Below are positions 1-5,692 of a DNA stretch of 8,912 bases, in pieces. The position numbers were made by a program, and so were the translations under genes. Under the pieces are notes generated by a model. That model was given only the letters and a program-made list of their open reading frames with translations, was not told where the DNA came from and made no database searches. The stretch is from an uncultured Mailhella sp. (lineage in GTDB: Bacteria > Desulfobacterota > Desulfovibrionia > Desulfovibrionales > Desulfovibrionaceae). Every line of letters begins with the position of its first letter. The first letter of the stretch is position 1. The stretch covers positions 1 through 8,912 of the forward strand of contig CAJTSU010000145.1 in NCBI GenBank assembly GCA_910579055.1, written 5' to 3'.

Positions 1-12
1 GGTTTTCTTTCT

Positions 13-46
13 GGCCCCCGTCCATGGACGGGGGCCTTTGTCTTTT
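13..46 (+). terminator. Rho-independent terminator of an upstream gene
   Basis: A perfect GC-rich 24-base palindrome (13-36, centred on CCATGG) is followed directly by TTTGTCTTTT. A strong stem plus a U-rich tail on the plus strand is the classic intrinsic terminator. It must end a plus-strand transcript whose gene lies to the left of the window, because no plus-strand gene precedes it here. Confidence 0.88.
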
Positions 47-342
47 AAGGCTTCGGGGTGCTATGTTGCTGCGCTGTTACAGCAAGAAGCCCCGCCCCCG
101 TATCGCCATGCGGCGGGAGAGCGGAGGGCAGGATGCGTATTCCTGCTTTGGCAGGGGCCGTAACATCCCTTGCCGCAAAGGCGTATGTATCTACGGCCGG
201 CTTTGCTTGCGCCTTCGTGAAGCTGCGCTTCACTCGGCTCCTCGCGACCTTTCAATGACGCTCGATGGACTTTGCCGATACTCGCTCTCGCTTGTGTTTT
301 GAGCGCAACGTTCCCGTTAGCCGAGTCTTCAAGGCTTACAGA
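47..342. other. Gene-free spacer with repeat-like DNA
   Basis: No credible gene was found. Short open frames exist on both strands, but they overlap one another, have arginine/cysteine/alanine-rich translations and match no family I recognise. The stretch holds several small hairpins, for example GTGAAGC-TGC-GCTTCAC at 217-233. It also holds a segment at 187-215 that recurs near the right end of the window. It looks like the remains of dispersed intergenic repeats between the terminator at 13-46 and the 3' end of the MuiA-family gene. Confidence 0.6.
187..215 (+). repeat. Short dispersed repeat, copy A
   Basis: This segment, beginning GTATCTACGGCC and ending GCTTGCGCCTT, matches 8796-8823 at 25 of 29 aligned positions with one single-base gap, in the same orientation. 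The gap shifts the reading frame, so the similarity is not due to a conserved protein. On the minus strand both copies are adjacent to a GAGC-TTTCAAAAGG-like or GAGCGTCATTGAAAGG-like stretch. Copy A carries about 35 extra bases there, including the GTGAAGC hairpin. I infer a family of intergenic repeats. Confidence 0.5.
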
Positions 343-377
343 AATCACACCCACCCGCGTAGCGGGGAGGTGTGATT
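343..377. repeat. Inverted repeat / hairpin beyond the MuiA-family gene
   Basis: AATCACACC (343-351) pairs perfectly with GGTGTGATT (369-377), and an inner stem CCCGC (354-358) pairs with GCGGG (362-366) across a two-by-two internal loop. On the minus strand it is followed only by ATTTCTGT-like sequence, so as a terminator it would be weak. It may be a backup terminator for the minus-strand gene to its right. Confidence 0.45.
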
Positions 378-378
378 G

Positions 379-438
379 ATGAAAAATACTCTTTGAGACG
401 GGCGTCCGGCAATCCCATCTATCCGGGATTGCCGGACG
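379..438 (-). terminator. Probable terminator of the MuiA-family gene
   Basis: A perfect 14-bp stem, CGTCCGGCAATCCC (403-416) with GGGATTGCCGGACG (425-438), has an 8-base loop and starts 13 bases beyond the minus-strand stop codon at 452-454. The stem is very stable, but no T tract follows it directly. The first T run on the minus strand (five T at 381-385) comes about 17 bases later. It is best read as an imperfect intrinsic terminator or an RNA-stabilising 3' hairpin. Confidence 0.55.
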
Positions 439-451
439 GGAGGCGCGAAAA

Positions 452-2017
452 TCAGCGTCCTTCCCACACCTGCATGTCCGCGGGAGCGGAAAGCAGAACC
501 TTATGGTTGATACTTATGCTCTTGCCTGCCGGAACATTCACTTCCCAGTACAGGGTATTGTCTTCCCGCTTTGCTTCAGGCTTGGATTGCATTTCAAGAA
601 CAATCTCCTTGTCCCTGCTCTGCGGCGCGGGTTCTTCCACACGGACGTTGATCGGGCGCTTGTGGCGGTTGGCGACGGTCATCTCCCAGTCCCAGGTGTA
701 GGTACGCTTGCGGTCGATGAAACCTTCGCGTCCGCTCTGCTGGCCGGCGGTTTTCATTTCCGTTGTGACCAGGGGGTCGCGTCCGAAATAGATGCTGTTG
801 TCGGCAAAGCCGCCGTTGTCCGTGTCCAGGCTGAACGTGGAACTGCCCGCCGGAACGCCGTCCACGAAGAACAGGGCGTCCCCGGCGGGGAAGTGTTTCA
901 TGGCAGGTAAATCAAGATGCGCGGCGAGATAGGCGTCACGTGTGCGGGACGGACGCGCCACATAGGAAAAAGTCGCCTTGAGTTCTTCCCGTTGCAAAGG
1001 CAAACGCATGGCCGTACCTGCATACACATCGCGCACACCCAGATCCCACACTTCGTAGCTTGCGCCTTCCATGTACCGGGGGGCGGAACTTTTGGCAAAG
1101 GAAGAAGCTTCCAGCATTTCCGGAGACATGGGCGCGCTGTCCATAAGCATATTGGTGCGTGCCGAGCGAGTTATGGGCGCGGATTGGGCGGGGCGGGGCC
1201 TGGCGATCCATGCGGCCAGCGCGGGCGGCGTCATGCTCTGGCGCGGGTCCGCCGTGGCAAGCTGAAGTTCGGCGCCTTTCCAGTTTTGGCCGCTGCGCTG
1301 CCAGATTTCCGCATCCAGCCGAAGCGCCACCACGCCGTCGTCGGGGCGGGCTTCCAGCCGATACACCGGCCGCCAGCCTGCGTTGGCGCTGTTATAGACG
1401 CAATGCACTTCCACCGGGCCGGAAACGCTTTTGTCCAGGGTAAGCACGGCTTCCCTGGCAAAGTCTGTTCCACCCACTTCTGTGAGGCGCTGCACCAGAA
1501 GTTTTTCCCTTTCTTTAAGCGCTTGCAGTTTGGCCGTACGGGCCTCGCTTCCATCATCAAACGCGGCGAGTTTGCGCGCCATGAGTTCAGCCAGGGCCGG
1601 AAGCTCCGCAGGGTTGGTGAGATTGACCGGAGGCTGGCGCCAGAATTTGCGGTATGCTTCCGCATCCTCCCCGACGAGTTCCAGCGCCCGGATACGCCCG
1701 CGCACGTCTCCAAGCTCGCGTTTCAGGGAAAGTTCCGGTTCCCTGTCCGGTGCGAGAGCGTCGCGGAAGCTGAGGGAACTGATGGGGTAGTCGTCCGCTG
1801 TGATATCTATGCTCTGGGGGTCCGCGTCTGCGGGCAGAAGAAAGCGCAGTGTGCGGCCGTCCTGATCCGGCTTGAGGGAGAATTCTTCATGTATAAGCGC
1901 TCCGCCGGGATGCAGCAGAACAGAAGAAGGAGCGGCGAAAGCGGGAGTGGCGGCCAGGCCGGTACAGCACATGAGGGCCAGGGTAGCATTTCGAGCAGAA
2001 CTTTTTATGGTTTGCAT
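452..2017 (-). CDS. Secreted DUF4139 domain protein, MuiA family
   Basis: The product is 521 residues and resembles the mucoidy-inhibitor MuiA / DUF4139 family, which has an N-terminal DUF4140-type beta domain, a coiled-coil middle and a C-terminal DUF4139 domain. No biochemical activity is established for the family. Residues 1-28 look like a Sec signal peptide, with likely cleavage at AFA-APSS, so the mature protein should be in the periplasm or at the surface. Residues about 30-95 fit the N-terminal domain. Charged helical sequence at about 95-185 fits a coiled coil. Family-typical motifs follow: ANAGWRPVYRLEA (211-223), QNWKGAELQLATADP (244-258) and FGRDPLV (411-417). A Met/Pro/Ser-rich linker lies at about 262-318. 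The start at 2017 is preceded by GAGGA seven bases upstream and begins the signal peptide. An in-frame extension to 2236 runs through repeat DNA and is not credible. The gene stands alone, 228 bp from uvrA. Confidence 0.85.
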   Translation of the reverse strand: MQTIKSSARNATLALMCCTGLAATPAFAAPSSVLLHPGGALIHEEFSLKPDQDGRTLRFLLPADADPQSIDITADDYPISSLSFRDALAPDREPELSLKRELGDVRGRIRALELVGEDAEAYRKFWRQPPVNLTNPAELPALAELMARKLAAFDDGSEARTAKLQALKEREKLLVQRLTEVGGTDFAREAVLTLDKSVSGPVEVHCVYNSANAGWRPVYRLEARPDDGVVALRLDAEIWQRSGQNWKGAELQLATADPRQSMTPPALAAWIARPRPAQSAPITRSARTNMLMDSAPMSPEMLEASSFAKSSAPRYMEGASYEVWDLGVRDVYAGTAMRLPLQREELKATFSYVARPSRTRDAYLAAHLDLPAMKHFPAGDALFFVDGVPAGSSTFSLDTDNGGFADNSIYFGRDPLVTTEMKTAGQQSGREGFIDRKRTYTWDWEMTVANRHKRPINVRVEEPAPQSRDKEIVLEMQSKPEAKREDNTLYWEVNVPAGKSISINHKVLLSAPADMQVWEGR

Positions 2018-2075
2018 GAGTGATTCCTCGCAATGGTGAAAATGAGCGTTTTTCGTTAATGTTGTTTCGGAAGCG

Positions 2076-2215
2076 CTGATTAAAGCGTACCATGCCCAAA
2101 GAGGTCGCGGCTTTGCCGCGCCGTAAGCGACTGATTTTTGTGTCTTTCCGTCAAGCTGCCTTGGCGGCTTAGACGGAGCAAACTCCGCGAAGCGGGGTTT
2201 GTTATCAGTCCAAGA
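2076..2215 (-). mobile_element. MITE-like repeat element, copy 1 (degenerate)
   Basis: This is one of two diverged copies of the same element in the window; the other is at 5395-5528, in the same orientation. The best blocks are 2160-2202 against 5459-5501 (36 of 43 identical) and 2105-2126 against 5403-5424 (19 of 22 identical). Copy 1 keeps one terminal 13-mer, CTGATTAAAGCGT at 2076-2088. Copy 2 keeps the inverted 13-mer at its opposite end. Internal stems include CAAACTCCGC-GAA-GCGGGGTTTG (2179-2201, with one G-T pair) and a CCGTCAAGC/GCTTAGACGG hairpin with a single-base bulge. No transposase is encoded, so it would have to be a non-autonomous element or its relic. The family is inferred from this window alone. 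Confidence 0.55.
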
Positions 2216-2238
2216 GGCAAAAGCCTCTTTGGGCATGG
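2090..2238. repeat. Perfect 15-bp inverted repeat pair around repeat copy 1
   Basis: CCATGCCCAAAGAGG (2090-2104) is repeated exactly inverted as CCTCTTTGGGCATGG (2224-2238), enclosing 119 bases of the repeat body. Inside the right arm, AAGAGGC-AAAA-GCCTCTT (2213-2230) forms a further hairpin. The pair could be the ends of a nested short element, or could fold the whole spacer RNA into a long stem. Confidence 0.6.
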
Positions 2239-2268
2239 AGCTGATTTATTCCGGGGATAAATCAGCTC
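2238..2268 (-). terminator. Hairpin overlapping the uvrA stop codon
   Basis: GAGCTGATTTAT (2238-2249) and ATAAATCAGCTC (2257-2268) form a perfect 12-bp stem with a 7-base loop. The uvrA stop codon (2246-2248) lies inside it. No T tract follows on the minus strand, so it is not a textbook intrinsic terminator. It may protect the 3' end of the uvrA mRNA or mark the edge of the repeat block. Its termination role is uncertain. Confidence 0.45.
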
Positions 2269-5212
2269 TTCCTTTCTTGTTGAGCATACTCTGCCGTCTC
2301 CTCTGCCGCCGTTCTTCCACGAGGAAGCGCCCGGTGACGGAAGCGGGGTCAGCCATGATCGCTTCGGGCGTACCCGCCGAGACGATGTATCCGCCGCTGT
2401 CGCCTCCGCCGGGGCCGAGGTCGACCACATAGTCGGATGCGAGAATAATATCGGTATTGTGTTCAATAACCACCACGGTCGCGCCCTTGGCCACCAGCTG
2501 ATGCAGCACGGTGATCAGTTTGCCCACTTCGTGCATGTGCAGCCCGGTGGTGGGTTCGTCCAGAATATACAGCGTGCCCGGCAGGGAGCGCTTGCCCAGC
2601 TCGCGGGAGATTTTGATCCGTTGCGCCTCCCCGCCGGAAAGTGTGGTGGCGGGCTGACCCAGACGGATATAATCCAGGCCCACGTCTTCCAGCACGGCCA
2701 GGCGGCGTTCCAGTGCGGGATAGCTGGAAAAGAACTGCCGGGCGTCGCGCACGGGCAGGTCGAGCACTTCAGCGATATTCAGATCCTTGTAGCGCACTTC
2801 CAGCGTTTCCCGGTTGAAGCGGCGGCCCTTGCACACATCGCAGGTGACGAAGATATCCGGCAGGAAATGCATTTCTACCCGAATCTGTCCGTCGCCGCTG
2901 CATGTTTCGCAGCGTCCTCCCGCAACGTTGAAACTGAAGCGGCTGGGCGTGTAGCCGCGTTTTTTCGCGTCCGGAGTCATGGCGAAAATCTTGCGGATGT
3001 CGTCGAAGAGTTTGGTATAGGTGGCCGGATTGGAGCGCGGAGTGCGCCCGATGGGGCTCTGATCAATGGCTACCACACGCTCAATCTTCTCCAGATTGTC
3101 GATGCCCTTCAATGTGCCGGGCTGATCCACCTTGATACCGCAGTGCATGGCCACATGCTTGTATAGGGTATCCACAACCAGAGAACTCTTGCCCGAACCG
3201 GAAACACCGGTCACGCAGGTCAGCAGCCCCATGGGAATGGGGCAGTCTATGTTTTTGAGGTTGTTGGTGGTCACGCCGCGCAGGGTGAGGTATTCCTGCG
3301 CTTCGCGCCGTTCATCCGGCATGGGCGGCGTGAGGTCACCGCGCAGGTACTGCGCGGTGAGACTGTCGGCGTTGTCAAACAGCTCTTTCACGCTTCCGGC
3401 GAAGACCAGTTCCCCTCCTTGCGAACCTGAGCCGGGCCCGAGCTCCAGCACGGTGTCGGCTTCGCGGATGGTAGCTTCGTCGTGCTCTACCACCAGCACG
3501 GTATTGCCCCGCGTCTGGAGGCTGCGCAGGGTGCTGATCAGGCGCTCATTGTCGCGCGGGTGCAGGCCGATGGACGGCTCATCCAGCACGTAGGTCACTC
3601 CCACCAGGCCGGAGCCGAGTTGCGAGGCCAGGCGGATGCGTTGCGCTTCCCCGCCGGACAGAGTGAGCATGGCCCGGCCCAGAGTGAGATAATCCAGGCC
3701 GACGTTGATCAGGAAGTGGAGGCGGTGGGTCAGTTCCTTGAGAAGAGGCTCGGCTACCACGGCATGACGTCCGGTAAAGCTGCGTTCACTGATCCAGGCC
3801 AGCGCCCGATCAATGGACAAATTGCAGAATTCCTGAATATTCATGCCGTCCACGCGTACATACAGTGCCTCGGGCCGCAGGCGCGCGCCGTGACAGGAGG
3901 GGCACTCCACCGCATAGCTGTAGCGGGAAAGTATTTCCCCCCAGGCGTCACTGTGCTGCATGCGTCGTTCCAGCAAATACATGATGCCCGGCCAGTGTTC
4001 CGTGGAAACGTCGTATTCCTGGTTGAAGCGGTTTTCCCGTATGGTTTCGTTGTTCAGCGATGTTCCGCCCATAAAATTGCGGCGCAGGCTGCCGTTGCGG
4101 TTGATGCCGCCCGGCTCGCCGTGGAAAAGCGCCTTGAAGGCTTTTTCTGAAAAATCTTTCAGCGGAGTATCCAGCGTGAACTTGTGACGCTTGCCCAGGG
4201 CGATCAGGGGCTTTTCCAGCTTGGCCATGGTTGTGGGCTGGGAGAGAGGGGCAATGACGCCTTGACGCAGGGAAAGGTTCTGATCCGGTGCGATGAGTTG
4301 CGGATCAAAGGTCGCCACGGTGCCGATGCCCGAACATTGCGGGCAAGCGCCCTGTGGCCCGTTGAAGGAGAACAGCTGCGGAGAGGGCGCGGGCATGCTG
4401 TGGTGGCATTTGGGACAGGCGGAATCCGTGGAGTGGATGACATCCGGCTTGCCGGGCACGCTGACGATGATCCGGCCCTGGCCCCAGCGCAGGGCCAGTT
4501 CCACCGAGTCGGCCAGCCGGGTGCGCATGTCGTCGCGGATCACCAGACGATCCACCACCAAATCGATGGAGTGCTTCTTGTTCTTGTCCAGCGGGGGCAC
4601 TTCCTCAATATTCAGAATGCGCGCCTCTTCGCCCTGCGTGGCTACGCGTACGCGCACAAAACCTTCGGCCTGAAGCTTCTTGAAGCGATCGGCATGGGTG
4701 CCTTTCTGCAACTCGACCAGCGGGGCCATGATGATGACCTTTTCGCCTTCAGGCAGGGCCATGATGTCCGCGATGATTTCGTCCGCCGCACGCGCCTCGA
4801 TGGGCGTGCCGCACTTGATACAATAGGTCTTGCCGAGCCGGGCGAAGAACACGCGCAGAAAGTCGTAGATTTCCGTCACCGTGCCCACTGTGGAACGGGG
4901 GTTGCGGCCTGTCGTCTGCTGTTCAAGAGAAATGGCCGGAGAAAGCCCCTCAATCTTGTCCACCAGCGGTTTGTCCATTTTGGGCAGAAATTGGCGGGCA
5001 TAGGCCGAAAGGGATTCCACATAGCGGCGCTGGCCTTCCGCGTATACAATGTCAAAGGCCAGAGTGGACTTGCCTGAGCCGGAGGGGCCGCACACCACTA
5101 CCAGCTCGTTGCGGGGAATGGTAACGTCAATGTTCTTGAGATTATGCTGCCGCGCGCCTTCAATGATGATGGCATCGTCAGGGGTGCGCCGCGTCTTGTC
5201 TTTTTTGCTCAT
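2246..5212 (-). CDS. uvrA: UvrABC excinuclease subunit A
   Basis: UvrA is the damage-sensing ATPase of nucleotide excision repair. It acts as a dimer with UvrB in the cytoplasm, loads UvrB at lesions and leaves before UvrC cuts. The 988-residue product has both ABC modules of the family: Walker A GPSGSGKS (42-49) and GVSGSGKS (669-676), signatures LSGGEAQR (518-525 and 858-865), and Walker B YVLDEP (541-546) and YILDEP (882-887). Zinc-binding CxxC pairs lie at C266/C269 with C290/C293 and at C768/C771 with C791/C794; a further CPSC lies at 437-440. It is slightly longer than the 940-residue Escherichia coli protein and has no missing motif. The start at 5212 (MSKKDK) fits the family's usual N-terminus. 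Its upstream sequence is a run of nine C with no Shine-Dalgarno, which is odd. An alternative ATG at 5273-5275 would add 21 residues but also lacks a Shine-Dalgarno. The gene is divergent from the glycosyltransferase gene. Confidence 0.97.
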   Translation of the reverse strand: MSKKDKTRRTPDDAIIIEGARQHNLKNIDVTIPRNELVVVCGPSGSGKSTLAFDIVYAEGQRRYVESLSAYARQFLPKMDKPLVDKIEGLSPAISLEQQTTGRNPRSTVGTVTEIYDFLRVFFARLGKTYCIKCGTPIEARAADEIIADIMALPEGEKVIIMAPLVELQKGTHADRFKKLQAEGFVRVRVATQGEEARILNIEEVPPLDKNKKHSIDLVVDRLVIRDDMRTRLADSVELALRWGQGRIIVSVPGKPDVIHSTDSACPKCHHSMPAPSPQLFSFNGPQGACPQCSGIGTVATFDPQLIAPDQNLSLRQGVIAPLSQPTTMAKLEKPLIALGKRHKFTLDTPLKDFSEKAFKALFHGEPGGINRNGSLRRNFMGGTSLNNETIRENRFNQEYDVSTEHWPGIMYLLERRMQHSDAWGEILSRYSYAVECPSCHGARLRPEALYVRVDGMNIQEFCNLSIDRALAWISERSFTGRHAVVAEPLLKELTHRLHFLINVGLDYLTLGRAMLTLSGGEAQRIRLASQLGSGLVGVTYVLDEPSIGLHPRDNERLISTLRSLQTRGNTVLVVEHDEATIREADTVLELGPGSGSQGGELVFAGSVKELFDNADSLTAQYLRGDLTPPMPDERREAQEYLTLRGVTTNNLKNIDCPIPMGLLTCVTGVSGSGKSSLVVDTLYKHVAMHCGIKVDQPGTLKGIDNLEKIERVVAIDQSPIGRTPRSNPATYTKLFDDIRKIFAMTPDAKKRGYTPSRFSFNVAGGRCETCSGDGQIRVEMHFLPDIFVTCDVCKGRRFNRETLEVRYKDLNIAEVLDLPVRDARQFFSSYPALERRLAVLEDVGLDYIRLGQPATTLSGGEAQRIKISRELGKRSLPGTLYILDEPTTGLHMHEVGKLITVLHQLVAKGATVVVIEHNTDIILASDYVVDLGPGGGDSGGYIVSAGTPEAIMADPASVTGRFLVEERRQRRRQSMLNKKGRADLSPE

Positions 5213-5218
5213 GGGTAT

Positions 5219-5227
5219 GGGGGGGGG
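5219..5227 (-). repeat. Nine-base homopolymer in the uvrA ribosome-binding position
   Basis: Nine consecutive G on the plus strand (C9 on the coding strand) end six bases before the uvrA ATG, where a Shine-Dalgarno would normally sit. The uvrA leader therefore shows no purine-rich ribosome-binding site. Mononucleotide runs of this length are prone to slipped-strand mispairing. Confidence 0.7.
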
Positions 5228-5243
5228 CCGGTGGCCCGTTTCG

Positions 5244-5273
5244 GCGGCCCGTGGATTCGGGCGTCCGGGCCGC
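5244..5273 (-). promoter_or_regulatory. GC-rich hairpin in the uvrA 5' leader
   Basis: GCGGCCCG (5244-5251) pairs perfectly with CGGGCCGC (5266-5273) around a 14-base loop. It lies between the predicted promoter and the uvrA start codon, so it would be in the 5' untranslated RNA. Together with the missing Shine-Dalgarno it suggests that translation initiation may depend on structure. No known riboswitch is recognised. Confidence 0.35.
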
Positions 5274-5291
5274 ATCAAAGCGGCGATCATT

Positions 5292-5320
5292 AAGATAATG
5301 CAGGCAGAGCCACTTGTCGA
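5292..5320 (-). promoter_or_regulatory. Predicted sigma70-type uvrA promoter
   Basis: Read on the minus strand, TCGACA (-35, five of six consensus bases; 5315-5320) and TATCTT (-10, four of six; 5292-5297) are separated by exactly 17 bases. Transcription would start near 5285, giving a leader of about 73 bases. This is a sequence match only. Confidence 0.45.
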
Positions 5321-5366
5321 TGCGGGAGGCTGAAGAAAGAGGCTACGAGAAAAAATCCTTGAGGTT

Positions 5367-5381
5367 GCTGACAACGTCAGC
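5367..5381. promoter_or_regulatory. Palindrome GCTGAC-AAC-GTCAGC upstream of uvrA
   Basis: This is a perfect 6-bp dyad with a 3-base centre, about 47 bases upstream of the predicted uvrA -35 box. Because uvrA is often under SOS control, it is a natural place to look for an operator. The sequence does not match the Escherichia coli LexA box (CTGT-N8-ACAG), and its distance is long for a simple repressor site. The role is unknown. Confidence 0.25.
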
Positions 5382-5394
5382 GGCTCGGAAATTG

Positions 5395-5528
5395 CCGGTA
5401 GCTCGCGGCGCTGCCGTGCCGTAAAACCAGCTGTTTTCGTGCCTTCCATCAAGCCGTTCTTGGCGGCCTAGACGACGCAAATTCCACGAAGCGTAGTTTG
5501 TCATTATTCTGAGAAACGCTTTAATCAG
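5395..5528 (-). mobile_element. MITE-like repeat element, copy 2 (degenerate)
   Basis: This is the second copy of the element seen downstream of uvrA, in the same orientation. The match is recognisable from TCGCGGC (5403) through the 43-base block at 5459-5501. It ends in ACGCTTTAATCAG (5516-5528), the exact inverse of the 13-mer at 2076-2088 in copy 1. Each copy therefore shows one of the two inverted ends and has lost or diverged at the other. The internal palindrome around CGAAGCG is partly decayed here. No transposase gene is present. Confidence 0.55.
5498..5525 (+). promoter_or_regulatory. Predicted promoter for the glycosyltransferase gene, inside the repeat end
   Basis: TTGTCA (5498-5503, five of six to TTGACA) and TTTAAT (5520-5525, five of six to TATAAT) are 16 bases apart and face the glycosyltransferase gene. 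The -10 lies within the 13-bp repeat end. Transcription from here would give a leader of about 160 bases that includes the G tracts. A second, weaker pair (TTGTGT at 5599-5604, CATACT at 5622-5627) lies nearer the gene. Confidence 0.45.
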
Positions 5529-5545
5529 TATTTGCCATAGTTATG

Positions 5546-5566
5546 GAGGACGGGGGGAGGGGGGGG
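5546..5566 (+). other. G-tract cluster in the glycosyltransferase leader
   Basis: GGAGGAC is followed by six G (5552-5557), one A and eight G (5559-5566). The plus strand has enough G runs to form a G-quadruplex, and the eight-base run is a slippage-prone homopolymer. It lies about 130 bases before the glycosyltransferase start and downstream of the predicted promoter. Confidence 0.4.
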
Positions 5567-5692
5567 CTTGCCGGACGGGATCGGTTCTGGCAGGGCACGT
5601 TGTGTCGCGCAGGATTTCGCGGCATACTTTTCGCAATCAGCCCAAAGGGGCTTGTTGTGGCAAACTCAGTCTGACGCCGGGGAGAAACGCGC

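Noticed and set aside
58..258. Small plus-strand ORF with GGAGG before an internal ATG at 133
   Set aside because: The frame overlaps repeat copy A, whose partner copy B has a one-base gap that destroys the frame. The product resembles no family, so selection for protein is unlikely.
917..2023. Long plus-strand open frame (368 codons) opposite the MuiA-family gene
   Set aside because: Its translation is His/Arg/Gly-rich with no recognisable domain, as expected for the antisense of a GC-rich gene. The minus-strand gene has a signal peptide and family motifs.
2018..2236. In-frame N-terminal extension of the MuiA-family protein by 73 codons
   Set aside because: It runs through repeat copy 1, has no ribosome-binding site and would place the signal peptide in the middle of the protein.
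2076..2268. CRISPR array or attachment site
   Set aside because: There are inverted and diverged repeats but no regularly spaced identical direct repeats, no spacers, no cas genes, no integrase and no tRNA.
2459..5077. Several plus-strand open frames of 150-300 codons opposite uvrA
   Set aside because: They are antisense shadows of a highly conserved UvrA gene with all motifs intact, and they have no plausible start signals or families.
5213..5452. In-frame N-terminal extension of UvrA by up to 80 codons
   Set aside because: It reads through repeat copy 2, the predicted promoter and the C9 tract. UvrA proteins of this type start close to the MSKKDK site, and no upstream ATG has a Shine-Dalgarno.
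5213..5692. Escherichia coli-type LexA box (CTGT-N8-ACAG) in the uvrA/glycosyltransferase spacer
   Set aside because: No match was found by eye. The only strong dyad has a different sequence and spacing, so SOS control is not claimed.
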